Source of the DNA: Brevinematales bacterium
GTDB lineage: Bacteria; Spirochaetota; Brevinematia; Brevinematales; GWF1-51-8
Direction of reading: 5' to 3'
DNA: 64,000 nucleotides
Assembly: GCA_020059465.1 (NCBI GenBank)
Contig: JAGVBZ010000009.1
Location: 1-64,000, forward strand
Shown: positions 1 through 8,436 of the stretch, piece by piece
Layout of the letters: the number at the start of each line of letters is the position of its first letter
How positions within the stretch are numbered: position 1 is the stretch's first letter
Notes under the pieces: generated by a model
Seen by the model: only the letters and a program-made list of their open reading frames with translations
Told to the model about the DNA's origin: nothing
Database searches by the model: none
Translations under genes and position numbers: made by a program

Positions 1-172
1 CCCTTCGGCAGGCTCAGGGTGACGTCGCAGGCTTAAGGTTAATATAGCAATTAGCTATCGTAATGGGATTAGCCCTACGCAGCAGCCCCTTCGGTAGGCT
101 CAGGGTGACGTCGCAGGCTTAAGGTTAATATAGCAATTAGTTATCGTAATGGGATTAGCCCCCACGCAGTGG
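1..172. repeat. Two tandem copies of an 86-bp repeat
   Basis: The segment CCCTTCGGCAGGCTCAGGG at position 1 recurs at 87, and the copies match closely through GGGATTAGCCC and CACGCAG. The second copy ends about 50 bp before the mutY start. A GGGATTAGCCC-CACGCAG-GGG hairpin motif in it also appears near 23.25, 23.36, 23.46 and 36.03 kb, so it belongs to a dispersed family. No coding sequence is seen here. The unit may extend left of the window. Confidence 0.85.
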
Positions 173-225
173 GTTGACATTACTGCGGGGAATTGGTATC
201 ATATTGGAAAACGCATGGATGGACA

Positions 226-1302
226 ATGGACGAACAGCTTAACGCGATCGCAGCCCTCGCGGCATGGTTCGGGGAACATAAACGCCCGATGCCGTGGCGG
301 GACAACCCCACGCCGTACAACGTACTGATATCGGAGTTCATGCTCCAGCAGACGCAGGTCGGTACGGTCATCGAATACTTCAACCGGTTCATCAAACGAT
401 TCCCGGATATCCGCAGGTTGGCGCGGGCGAGTTATGAGGACGTGCTCAAGCACTGGGCGGGGCTGGGGTATTACAGCCGTGCGCTCAGTCTCCACGAGAC
501 CGCAAAACTGATCGCGGAAATGGACGAGTTTCCGCGCACGAAAGAGGCGCTTTTATCCCTTCCGGGTATCGGCCCGTACACTGCGGGCGCGGTGCTGTCG
601 ATCGCGTTCGATATCCCCGAACCTCTCTTGGACGCTAATGTCGAACGGGTATTGTCGCGGGTGGAACGAGTCCCCGGGTCGAAGGACTTCAAGAAGCAGT
701 TATGGCTCCACGCGTCGGTGTGGGTGAATACCGCCTATTCGCATAATATCGCGCCGTCCGTGATCAATCAGGCTCTGATGGAGCTTGGCGCGACCGTCTG
801 CAAACCGAAGAACCCCGCCTGTACGGAATGCCCGCTTTATCTCGCGTGCGGGGCGAGGACGGCCGGGGAGACCGGTTTGTACCCGCCGGAGAAGCCGAAG
901 AAGGAATGGATCGAGGTGGACGAGGAAGTCTACTGTATCTTTAACAGCGAAACGAAGTTCCTGCTCAGGAAACGCGGCGGGCACGAATGGCGCGCAGGGC
1001 TTTGGGACCTGCCGGACACCCTTCCTGTGCCGGAAAGCAGGCTGATGTTCCGGGGCGCGGCGGATATTCGGCTGACAGTCACCCGGCATAAGGTATCCCG
1101 TACCGCGGTGATCTACCGTTATAAGGGCAAGATGAACCGGCTCGATAAGGAGAAGTTTTATTGGATGGCTCCCGCCGAGCTTGAATCGCCGTCCGTACCC
1201 TGCGGGCCGAGCCTCCTCCGTACGATGAAAAAGGTCATGGAGATGTTAGGAACGGGGGAAACGGGTGACCAGCAGATAGACGAAGAAAGGCGCCCCGATT
1301 AG
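226..1302 (+). CDS. mutY: A/G-specific adenine glycosylase MutY
   Basis: DNA repair glycosylase that removes adenine mispaired with 8-oxoguanine. The N-terminus has the family block PMPWRDNPTPYNVLISEFML followed by QQTQV. A helix-hairpin-helix LPGIGPYTAGAV lies near residue 120. The 4Fe-4S cluster loop CKPKNPACTECPLYLAC follows near residue 190, and a C-terminal NUDIX-like region completes a normal length of about 358 residues. The ATG at 226 is preferred because it has GGATGGA upstream and gives the usual short N-terminus; an in-frame TTG at 193 is possible. The 3' end overlaps the convergent permease gene by 57 bp. The product should be cytosolic. Confidence 0.95.
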   Translation: MDEQLNAIAALAAWFGEHKRPMPWRDNPTPYNVLISEFMLQQTQVGTVIEYFNRFIKRFPDIRRLARASYEDVLKHWAGLGYYSRALSLHETAKLIAEMDEFPRTKEALLSLPGIGPYTAGAVLSIAFDIPEPLLDANVERVLSRVERVPGSKDFKKQLWLHASVWVNTAYSHNIAPSVINQALMELGATVCKPKNPACTECPLYLACGARTAGETGLYPPEKPKKEWIEVDEEVYCIFNSETKFLLRKRGGHEWRAGLWDLPDTLPVPESRLMFRGAADIRLTVTRHKVSRTAVIYRYKGKMNRLDKEKFYWMAPAELESPSVPCGPSLLRTMKKVMEMLGTGETGDQQIDEERRPD

Positions 1303-2184
1303 GGATGTCATCGCCCCGAGCGGAAGGATTGTGCCGGGCACGAGGATTTTCGACAGGATGCCCGCGATCAGCAGGATGAGAAACCCTGTCAGCGCGAGAG
1401 GCGCGGCCGATTCCCGATGGGTCGGGCGCAGGAGCATTTTAACGATATGCGGGACAATCAGCCCGATAAACCCGATCATCCCCGCGATAGATACACCGAC
1501 CGCCGCGGACAGGCTGACCGCGATAAAGCCGACGGTTTTCAATCGCTGAGTATCCACCCCTACCGCAGACGCCATCTCGTCCCCGGACAGATAGATATCG
1601 AGTTCCTTCCCGCAGATCAGCAGGAAAAGTAACGGCGGGAGCGCGCCGAATCCGAGGACTGCGAGTTCGGGCAGGGTGATATAGTCGATATTCCCCAGGA
1701 GCCACGAGATGGACGAGCGGAAATCGTTGGGGCGCATCAGGTTCTGCAGAAGCACGATTCCCGCCGATGCGAACGAATTGAATCCCACACCCGCAAGGAC
1801 AGCCACCCCGATAGAGAACCCGTTACGCCGCCCGCTGAACAACAGGATCAGCAGTCCGACCGCGACTCCTCCGGCGGCCGCAAATACGGTGCGGAACAGG
1901 ATGAGAGGCGCGACCGAAAGGAATACCGCGACTACCGAACCGAGGCCCGATCCGCCGGATACGCCGAGGATATACGGTTCGGCAAGGGGGTTTGCCAGCA
2001 GGGTCTGGAGTATCATCCCGGAGAACGAAAGTATCACCGCGATAAAGAAGTACTGCACGAGCAGGTTCAGACGTATCGCCGGAACGGTGTCGAACGCCGC
2101 GCCGGGCTTAACCATCACAAAAAAAACTGCGGCGGCGGCGATAAAAATAAATATAACGATGTAAAAAACGATACTTTTTTTCAC
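1246..2184 (-). CDS. FecCD-family ABC transporter permease (iron-siderophore/cobalamin type)
   Basis: Inner-membrane permease of the BtuC/FecCD type, 312 residues, with about nine hydrophobic segments. Typical blocks are visible: LANPLAEPYILGVSGGSGLG in the first third and GMIGFIGLIVPH in the last third. The start is a GTG with a weak ribosome site. Family members work with a periplasmic binding protein and an ATPase, but neither partner is next to it here: mutY is convergent on one side and a divergent operon lies on the other. The substrate cannot be told from sequence. It overlaps mutY by 57 bp tail to tail, so the two transcripts would be antisense over that stretch. Confidence 0.9.
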   Translation of the reverse strand: MKKSIVFYIVIFIFIAAAAVFFVMVKPGAAFDTVPAIRLNLLVQYFFIAVILSFSGMILQTLLANPLAEPYILGVSGGSGLGSVVAVFLSVAPLILFRTVFAAAGGVAVGLLILLFSGRRNGFSIGVAVLAGVGFNSFASAGIVLLQNLMRPNDFRSSISWLLGNIDYITLPELAVLGFGALPPLLFLLICGKELDIYLSGDEMASAVGVDTQRLKTVGFIAVSLSAAVGVSIAGMIGFIGLIVPHIVKMLLRPTHRESAAPLALTGFLILLIAGILSKILVPGTILPLGAMTSLIGAPFFVYLLVTRFPRS

Positions 2185-2274
2185 AGGCGGTATCCGTTCC
2201 TAAATGTTTTCCTTATATTCTATGTTGTTTTTAAATTTATTTCTATGAAAATCGCTTTATTTCGCATATCAAGA

Positions 2275-2302
2275 TTGACTTTTTAACGTCTTCCCCTATA
2301 AT
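2275..2302 (+). promoter_or_regulatory. Sigma-70-type promoter of the 2.3-kb operon
   Basis: TTGACT at 2275-2280 and TATAAT at 2297-2302 with a 16-bp spacer, 17 bp before the first start codon of the plus-strand run. This suggests housekeeping transcription of the flagellar sigma factor operon. Confidence 0.7.
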
Positions 2303-2318
2303 ATGATGCGGGAGTGGA

Positions 2319-3050
2319 ATGATTATGAAAAATATACTAATGAGTAAAATTACGCTGATCGCGGCAGTCGGCGGAGCGGTTCTTGCGTTGCTTTTGGGGC
2401 TTTTTTCCGGCGTTGATTTTATATCGATCATTATCCGTATGCTGATCGCCGGGTTAGTGCTGGGCGGCGCGGCGCTGGGGCTTCAGATCGTATTTCCCAA
2501 GCTGATCGGCGAGGAAGCGATGAAAGTGCTTTTCCCGAATTGGGATGGGGGCGAAAACAGCGATCCGTTGGCGGACGATAGCCAGAGTAAACCGCGTGTG
2601 GATATTACCGATGACAGTGAAATGAGCGCCGACGATTTATACTCGGGCGGCGAGCCGATGGAGAGTTCAAGTCACGACAGCAGGAGTACCGATTTTACAG
2701 ATGATTCCGGTTATCCGGATGATCATGTATCGAGCAATACGCCGCCTTCGCAGAATCAGCAATTCCGCGAGCTTGATTTCGAGAGCAGCGCCCCGAAGGT
2801 TTATCCTAAAGAAGAGGATATGGGACATATTGCCCATCAGGAGGAAGACGGGGGGTCGGGAAACGGCGATTATGTTGCCGACGAGTTTAACCGTCTGAAA
2901 GAACGCGCGAAGGAAAGCCCTGCGCAGGATTCTTCCGAGTTTAAGGAAAGTAATTCTTCCGATGCGGTGTTTAAAGTTAAAAACACGCGGATAACAGCCG
3001 ACCCGAAAATAATCGCAAAGGCGATAAAGACGGTGATGAACAGGGATTGA
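2319..3050 (+). CDS. Conserved membrane protein with acidic disordered tail, upstream of flagellar sigma factor
   Basis: A 243-residue protein of unrecognised function. Two hydrophobic helices fill about residues 8-65, followed by a long acidic, serine-rich and probably disordered region. It ends in a short basic helix DPKIIAKAIKTVMNRD. GGGAGTGGA precedes the ATG at 2319; an in-frame ATG at 2325 is also possible. It is first in a same-strand run leading to the FliA-type sigma factor. That position suggests an envelope or motility-linked role, but this rests on context only. The helix-plus-tail layout looks like an anchor with a peptide that could dock on a partner. Confidence 0.75.
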   Translation: MIMKNILMSKITLIAAVGGAVLALLLGLFSGVDFISIIIRMLIAGLVLGGAALGLQIVFPKLIGEEAMKVLFPNWDGGENSDPLADDSQSKPRVDITDDSEMSADDLYSGGEPMESSSHDSRSTDFTDDSGYPDDHVSSNTPPSQNQQFRELDFESSAPKVYPKEEDMGHIAHQEEDGGSGNGDYVADEFNRLKERAKESPAQDSSEFKESNSSDAVFKVKNTRITADPKIIAKAIKTVMNRD

Positions 3051-3090
3051 GCGCCGCGGGTAAATCCAAATAACAGGATAGGATACTGGA

Positions 3091-4263
3091 ATGGCAGTTG
3101 AATCTCAGATATTGATTAATAATTACGGGGTTACGGAAGAATTCGCGGATAAGCTGCTCTTATTCACCAAAAACGATGTAGAGGGGGCTATCCGTATTCT
3201 CGAGGCCGCCGAACGCGATGTGATCGTTCTGAAGGCCAAGTTTATTTCAAGTAAAAAACTGGTTTACGGCGCTGTCGTACTTTTTTATAATTTTCAGTTT
3301 AATATTCCGCAGTATGTATTCTGCGCATTATCCGGAGATATTAACCTGTCCCGTATCCGGATAGAATCCGATTGGCGCGATTATATTCAGGAAATCACCC
3401 GTTTTATGGAGGGGAAGGAGGCCGAGTTTGAGCTAGCGTCGCGGATCGAAGCTGAAATCCTTTCACCCGAGAATGTTCCCTATATTACTTCCTCGTTTAT
3501 CGATAAGCAGACATACGATATGGTCAATCTGAAGCGTTTCATGCTGAACTGTATCAGCAAGATATTGCTGGATAACCAAATCGTTTTCAAGCTCTCCTCG
3601 GCGGAGATCGACGTTTTTAAATTCAATACGTTCCTATCGGGTACGAAAGTGGGGCTGAAGATTATCCCGAAACAGGGGATAAAAGAAGTCATGATGGTCA
3701 ACCTGAAGATCGATCCTGTACTCGCTCCAATCGGAGGTACGGATATCGAACGGACATATCTCGGCGACGAGATCCTGGTGAAGATTATGGACGACCGCGA
3801 TATAGCGCGTTATATCGCCGATTTAATCGGAGGGCGCGACGATACGGGAATACCCAAAGGGGTATGGGGGCGAGTCGCAAATAACCAGAAATCGCAGGAG
3901 ACCGGGAATAACCTGATCAACCTGCAGTTCGGTCCGGGGTTGTTCGGTTCGTTTGTAATAGGAAGTAAGGTCAGGGTGCAACTGAAGGAACGCGAAATAC
4001 GACCAGAACAGCAAACCCAGCAGCCGCATGCGGAAACCAAAGCAGGGCTGGACGAGGATTCGATGAAGCAGATTCGTGAAATCGGCGCGATGAACGAGCC
4101 CCAGAAGGCCGGGGAATCTCCCGGAATGTACGCCCAGCGGCACGCGGAAATCGGGGCAAAATCGAAGAAGGATAAAAGCGCGAAGTTTTATAAAATTATC
4201 AGTCTGGTCGTTATGATTCTCGCAATTGTGATTATACTGGTTCTTGTGATATTTGGGACATGA
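3091..4263 (+). CDS. Conserved hypothetical protein with UBA-like N-terminus and C-terminal membrane anchor
   Basis: 390 residues, function not recognised. The first 45 residues (GVTEEFADKLLLFTKNDVEG, then AIRILEAA) look like a UBA/CUE-type three-helix segment, which I infer only from the pattern. The middle is a globular alpha/beta region without known motifs, and a lysine-rich linker leads to one C-terminal transmembrane helix near residues 368-388. That gives a tail-anchored layout with the bulk in the cytoplasm. It lies 40 bp after the previous gene and about 100 bp before the flagellar sigma factor, so cotranscription and a motility link are plausible. Confidence 0.75.
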   Translation: MAVESQILINNYGVTEEFADKLLLFTKNDVEGAIRILEAAERDVIVLKAKFISSKKLVYGAVVLFYNFQFNIPQYVFCALSGDINLSRIRIESDWRDYIQEITRFMEGKEAEFELASRIEAEILSPENVPYITSSFIDKQTYDMVNLKRFMLNCISKILLDNQIVFKLSSAEIDVFKFNTFLSGTKVGLKIIPKQGIKEVMMVNLKIDPVLAPIGGTDIERTYLGDEILVKIMDDRDIARYIADLIGGRDDTGIPKGVWGRVANNQKSQETGNNLINLQFGPGLFGSFVIGSKVRVQLKEREIRPEQQTQQPHAETKAGLDEDSMKQIREIGAMNEPQKAGESPGMYAQRHAEIGAKSKKDKSAKFYKIISLVVMILAIVIILVLVIFGT

Positions 4264-4370
4264 TTTTTTACAAAATACTGTAAATAAAGTAAGAAAATAT
4301 TGTAGAAACAACTTGAATAAGTTATAATTTTACACGGATTGTTGTGAAGCGGAATTTTGGGAGTTTTTCC

Positions 4371-5174
4371 ATGAAGGGTTATGAAGAACTGGAACTGCTT
4401 GATGAAGAAGAGCTCTGGGATAAATATATTAAAAGCCACGATCAGAAAATCAGAAACTATTTCATAGAGAAATACGCTCCCCTTGTTAAATATGTAGCCG
4501 GGCGTATCGCTATGAATGTTCCGAACTCGGTGGAGTTCAACGATCTGGTAAGTTACGGTATCTTGGGGCTGATAGACGCTATCGATAAGTTCGACCCGAA
4601 ACGGGAGATCAAATTCAAGACCTATGCGGTCACCCGTATACGCGGATCGATTTTCGACGAGCTTCGCGCGATAGACTGGCTGCCCCGTTCGGTACGCCAG
4701 AAAGCGAAAGAGATCGAACGGACGATCGCCGACCTCGAGGCAAAACTCGGGCGTTCCGCGAAAGACGAAGAGATCGCCGAAGCGATGGGGGTTACTGTAG
4801 ACGAGTTCCATACCCTGCTCCTCCGTGTCAGCGGCAATTCGCTGATTTCAATGGATGAAAACTGGTTTATGAACGACGGGAGCGATAACGCGCCCATGTC
4901 GATAGAAGAGACACTGGAAAGTTCCGACAGCTACAATCCCGATGTGGTCGCGGAGAAGGATGAGATTAAAAAGCTGATCGCGAGAGCGCTGATGGATCTG
5001 CCCGAACGGGAGAAACAGGTCCTGATTCTGTATTATTACGAGGGTCTGACGCTCAAGGAGATCGGCAGTATTTTAGCCGTGACGGAATCCCGTGTATCCC
5101 AACTGCATACGAAGGCAATCATGCGGCTTCGCGGCAAGCTGGAAAAGATCAAAGAGGGCTTCATCCAAAAGTAG
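4371..5174 (+). CDS. fliA: FliA/WhiG-family RNA polymerase sigma factor (sigma-28)
   Basis: Directs RNA polymerase to late flagellar and chemotaxis promoters in the family. Region 2 includes YAPLVKYVAGRIA and DLVSYGILGLIDAIDKFDP, followed by FKTYAVTRIRGSIFDELR. Region 3 starts at WLPRSVRQKAKEIE and region 4 carries LTLKEIGSILAVTESRVSQL. The ATG at 4371 has GGGAG about 8 nt upstream and gives a normal length of 267 residues; a GTG at 4344 would add nine residues. No anti-sigma factor FlgM or structural flagellar genes are in the window. The hpf gene follows about 65 bp later. Confidence 0.95.
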   Translation: MKGYEELELLDEEELWDKYIKSHDQKIRNYFIEKYAPLVKYVAGRIAMNVPNSVEFNDLVSYGILGLIDAIDKFDPKREIKFKTYAVTRIRGSIFDELRAIDWLPRSVRQKAKEIERTIADLEAKLGRSAKDEEIAEAMGVTVDEFHTLLLRVSGNSLISMDENWFMNDGSDNAPMSIEETLESSDSYNPDVVAEKDEIKKLIARALMDLPEREKQVLILYYYEGLTLKEIGSILAVTESRVSQLHTKAIMRLRGKLEKIKEGFIQK

Positions 5175-5239
5175 CGGGTTAACACCTTGTACGGCTTAAA
5201 ATAAGCAGTTCTACTTACTGAATATATATGGAGGATCAG

Positions 5240-5539
5240 ATGAACATTTCCTACACCGGCAGACATTTTGATATCGACGGGGAAATGAAGGATTATATCG
5301 AAAAGAGATTAAAAAAGATTAAATTTTATTTTAGTCAGATTATTCAGGTAAATATTATCATTGAAAAAGAACGCGCCAATTATGTTGTAGAAATCAAGGT
5401 AAGTTCGAATCATGACGTGTATTTCGCTAAAGAAACGTCGACCGAATGGAAAGAATCGGTCGATCTTGTTACGGATAAAATCGAGCACGAAGTAAAAAAG
5501 AAGATGGATAAAATTAAGGATCATCACCAGTCCTTATAA
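5240..5539 (+). CDS. hpf: Ribosome hibernation-promoting factor, short form
   Basis: Short HPF/YfiA protein of 99 residues that binds the small subunit and stalls ribosomes in starvation. The N-terminal MNISYTGRHFDIDGEMKDYI and a later VVEIKVSSNHDVYFAKE are typical of the beta-alpha-beta-beta-beta-alpha fold. The C-terminal dimerisation domain of long HPF is absent. The start at 5240 is set by GGAGG seven bases upstream; the in-frame ATG at 5228 actually contains part of that ribosome site. It sits just before hprK, an association also seen in other bacteria where hpf lies near PTS regulators. Confidence 0.93.
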   Translation: MNISYTGRHFDIDGEMKDYIEKRLKKIKFYFSQIIQVNIIIEKERANYVVEIKVSSNHDVYFAKETSTEWKESVDLVTDKIEHEVKKKMDKIKDHHQSL

Positions 5540-5552
5540 ATAGGATTAAAAA

Positions 5553-6533
5553 ATGGCTGAGGAACTTAAACTCAAGAGTATCAAGGTTTCCAAGCTTTTG
5601 GAGATCGACGAAAGCCAGAATTTTCTGATGGGGTTTGAGGTTCTCGCCGGCGGCGCGGGTTTGGATAAGGATATCACCTGCCCGGAAATAAACCGTCCGG
5701 GACTGACGCTTTCCGGGTTTATGGAGCATTTCGCAAGCGAGAGAATCCTGGTTCTCGGGCGCGGCGAGGTGGCTTATATCGAGAAGCTCATTGCCGATAA
5801 CGAGACGGAAAATGTTGAAAAGTTTTTTAGTTTCGATATTCCCGTATGTATTGTTACCCACGGGCAGAGTATCCCACAGTATGTAATGGATTTTGCGGAT
5901 ATGCGGTCGATCCCGGTGCTCAGGACAAAGTTATCGACCGAGAAGTTTATCGCTTTGATTACGACTATTCTGGACGATCTTTTTGCATCGTACGCGGTAT
6001 TCCACGGGAATCTTGTTTCGATATACAATATCGGTGTAATGATACTCGGATCCAGCGGCATCGGGAAAAGCGAAAGTGTTCTGGGGTTGGTCGAACGCGG
6101 GCACAAGTTTATCAGCGACGATATGGTGCGGGTAAAAAAGCTCCGTACCCCCAGCGGTTTCGAGCTGAAGGGCGAACCGTATGTCGACTACGGCCCGTAT
6201 ATTGAAATACGCGGAATCGGGATTATCAACGTCTCGCAGTATTACGGCGAGGGACGGGTGCTCAATTTCGAGCATATGGGTTTGGTGGTGAAACTGGTCG
6301 AATGGCGCAGCGATTATAATTACGACCGGTTGGGTATGGAAGAACAGTACATGAATATTTTAGGTTTGGATATCCCTATGAAGGAGATACCCGTATCGAG
6401 CGGCAGGAACGTACCCCTTCTAATCGAGGTGGCGGCCTACCGGGAAGTTATGCGTCGGCTGGGTTATAATTCCGCCGAGGAGCTCGAACGGAAGGTAATA
6501 AACTTCATGAAAAAAGAGAGGGAATTGGAATAG
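5553..6533 (+). CDS. hprK: HPr kinase/phosphorylase
   Basis: Phosphorylates and dephosphorylates a serine of HPr, coupling carbon and energy status to regulation. 326 residues. The N-terminal domain is followed by the conserved HG (in FHGNLVSIYNIGVMILG), then the P-loop GSSGIGKSES near residue 165. The family signature EIRGIGIINV follows near residue 223. The gap to hpf is 13 bp, and ptsH begins about 35 bp downstream, so enzyme and substrate are encoded together. No EI or sugar-specific EII genes are in the window, so a regulatory rather than transport PTS is likely. Confidence 0.96.
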   Translation: MAEELKLKSIKVSKLLEIDESQNFLMGFEVLAGGAGLDKDITCPEINRPGLTLSGFMEHFASERILVLGRGEVAYIEKLIADNETENVEKFFSFDIPVCIVTHGQSIPQYVMDFADMRSIPVLRTKLSTEKFIALITTILDDLFASYAVFHGNLVSIYNIGVMILGSSGIGKSESVLGLVERGHKFISDDMVRVKKLRTPSGFELKGEPYVDYGPYIEIRGIGIINVSQYYGEGRVLNFEHMGLVVKLVEWRSDYNYDRLGMEEQYMNILGLDIPMKEIPVSSGRNVPLLIEVAAYREVMRRLGYNSAEELERKVINFMKKERELE

Positions 6534-6568
6534 ATGAAGGTTAATTACTCGGGACGGCGGAGTGGCCG

Positions 6569-6838
6569 ATGAAGCGTATTAGTGTAACTATCTCCAACGA
6601 GTACGGACTGCACGCGAGACCGGCTTCGCTGCTTGCGAATACGGCAAGTCAATACACCAGTGAAATCCGTATCATCAAAGAGGGCAAGGAAGTCAATGCG
6701 AAGAGTATTATGAATCTTCTGCTTCTTGCCGCCGGTAAGGGAACTATCATCGACGTAACCGCGGAAGGTACCGATGATAACGACGCGCTTGAAGCTATTC
6801 GTTTCCTAATAGAAGAAAGGAAGTTCGATGAAAAATAA
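6569..6838 (+). CDS. ptsH: Phosphocarrier protein HPr
   Basis: 89-residue HPr. The PEP-dependent phosphorylation site is the histidine of GLHARPAS (about residue 15). The HprK site is the serine of NAKSIMNLL (about residue 46), and both are intact. It sits directly behind hprK and overlaps the next gene by 11 bp, so translation of the membrane protein that follows may be coupled. With no EII genes nearby, it most likely serves signalling between HprK and transcriptional or metabolic targets. Confidence 0.96.
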   Translation: MKRISVTISNEYGLHARPASLLANTASQYTSEIRIIKEGKEVNAKSIMNLLLLAAGKGTIIDVTAEGTDDNDALEAIRFLIEERKFDEK

Positions 6839-7292
6839 GTTCATCGCGGTTCTCCTGATATTTTCTCTGACATTTCTGTTTATCTCCCCCCTAACCGCCC
6901 AACAGGCAGCGCCTAAAGCGGATGCCAAGTTCAGTAAACCGTTTGCTATTTTTCTATCGGTGGTCTCCCCGGGCATGGGGCAGATGTACAGCGGGCAAAT
7001 CGGAAAGGGTTTGTCGATATGGGGAGCGTCGTCTATTTTAGTGATGGGATTCCTGACTACGGTCGCCGATTTTGATTTCGATTCCGTCGGCGGCGCGTTT
7101 CCCTTCAATATCGGGATGAAATTTAAGGCTAAGCTGAGCAACGAGGAAACGTTCTGGGCAGTCGGACTTGGCGTTACCTATGCGTTTTTATACCTCTATA
7201 ATGTCCTGGATATTTCCCTTTTTGAAAACAGTCCGGTTTCCGTCAGTCCGACCGCGGACGGGTTTACCGCGGCTTATGAAATCCGTTTTTAG
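6828..7292 (+). CDS. Small secreted/membrane protein, DUF5683-like, copy 1
   Basis: 154 residues with an N-terminal signal sequence ending near LTAQ. It then has the pattern SVVSPGMGQMYSGQIGKGL followed by hydrophobic stretches, resembling the small membrane families with a GxGQxYxGxxxxG turn (TM2/DUF5683-like). It overlaps ptsH and is followed 15 bp later by a paralog with the same turn (AGAGQFYLGDYTKGSLLF). Function is unknown. The pair sits between the PTS signalling genes and a two-component system; an envelope role is only inferred. Confidence 0.7.
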   Translation: MKNKFIAVLLIFSLTFLFISPLTAQQAAPKADAKFSKPFAIFLSVVSPGMGQMYSGQIGKGLSIWGASSILVMGFLTTVADFDFDSVGGAFPFNIGMKFKAKLSNEETFWAVGLGVTYAFLYLYNVLDISLFENSPVSVSPTADGFTAAYEIRF

Positions 7293-7307
7293 GCGGGGGA
7301 GTCACAT

Positions 7308-7844
7308 ATGAAATTTCGGCTGCATCTCTCCTGTTTCCTTCTTTTTCTCTTCCTGCCGGTCATACTTTTCTCTCAGGATCCTTTTGCCGAGCCTTCCTTC
7401 GACGACGATAGTGTGCTGAGCGTACCGCATATCACGAATCAGGTGAATTATGCGCTGGCGCTGCAATCCTATAAAAAAGACCCGTTCGCGGGTGTCGCGT
7501 TCTCGATGATTTACGCGGGCGCGGGTCAATTCTATCTTGGGGATTACACCAAAGGTTCGCTGCTTTTTCTCGGCGAAACTCTTTATCATGTTTTTAATTA
7601 CGGGATACGCCTGAGATTCCAGACGATTTATGGGGATTCCGCGGGTTTCAATACACTCTCGGCGACCGACCAGATACTTGTGGTATCGTCATTTTTTATC
7701 TATATCGGGATCAAGGCGTTCAGTATGTATGACGCTTTTACCATCGCCGATGCGTTAAACCGTAAGATCGATAAAAAACTTCAGAGCCTGACCTTATCGT
7801 TCGATCCCGAACACATTTCCGTATCCTATGGTATAGGATTCTGA
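7308..7844 (+). CDS. Small secreted/membrane protein, DUF5683-like, copy 2
   Basis: 178 residues, signal sequence at residues 1-23, and the shared motif FSMIYAGAGQFYLGDYTKGS near residue 65. Two hydrophobic segments follow. It looks like a tandem paralog of the gene just upstream, though the two have diverged a lot outside the motif. It ends 1 bp before the DUF4390-like gene, so the genes are almost certainly one transcript. No catalytic motif is visible and no function can be assigned. Confidence 0.7.
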   Translation: MKFRLHLSCFLLFLFLPVILFSQDPFAEPSFDDDSVLSVPHITNQVNYALALQSYKKDPFAGVAFSMIYAGAGQFYLGDYTKGSLLFLGETLYHVFNYGIRLRFQTIYGDSAGFNTLSATDQILVVSSFFIYIGIKAFSMYDAFTIADALNRKIDKKLQSLTLSFDPEHISVSYGIGF

Positions 7845-7845
7845 C

Positions 7846-8436
7846 ATGCGCCGGAGAAGACACTCCATCTTATTGATTCTGCTGGGTGTGTTCCTATGCG
7901 TTCTTGTTCCGCGGGTTTATGCGGCGAAGTTTAAAATTGCGGAAATGGAGATTAAAAACCAGAATATCCTGATTTCCATTCACAGTTATTTTTTAGATGA
8001 ACTCGATGTGATCAAAATTCTGAATGACGGAATCGAGGTCGATGTAATGTACGAGTTTTGGGTAATGCGTAATTCGGGGGCGATTTTACCATCTGAGACC
8101 ATAACTAATTTTTCGTTCAAGTACACTGTAAAGAAGGATATTATCAATCAGGGATACGAGATCGAATGGCTGAAGGAAGGCATACTGAAAACGATGTGGT
8201 CGGATAACCTTGATCAGGTGCTTTATCTGATCATGAATCCGAAGGGTGTGAAGATCATAAATATCGAAAACTTATCCGGGTCGGAATCTTATTATATCGA
8301 AACGCAGTTAAATGCGAGTTCGTTAAAACTATATCCGCCGCTGAGTCTGATATATAACCTTTTTGGGAAATGGAGTTATTCGACCGCAAGAATCCAATCC
8401 GGGATGTTTAATAAAAATGGCTTCTTTGTCAAATAA
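7846..8436 (+). CDS. DUF4390-like exported protein
   Basis: 196 residues with an N-terminal signal sequence (MRRRRHSILLILLGVFLCVL). The body has the pattern of alternating strands and NQNILISIHSYFLDELDVIK expected for DUF4390, a periplasmic family often found just upstream of NtrY-type kinases. The family match is from memory of the pattern and moderate. The 3' end overlaps the kinase gene by 20 bp, which supports a functional link, for example as a periplasmic partner of the sensor. Confidence 0.6.
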   Translation: MRRRRHSILLILLGVFLCVLVPRVYAAKFKIAEMEIKNQNILISIHSYFLDELDVIKILNDGIEVDVMYEFWVMRNSGAILPSETITNFSFKYTVKKDIINQGYEIEWLKEGILKTMWSDNLDQVLYLIMNPKGVKIINIENLSGSESYYIETQLNASSLKLYPPLSLIYNLFGKWSYSTARIQSGMFNKNGFFVK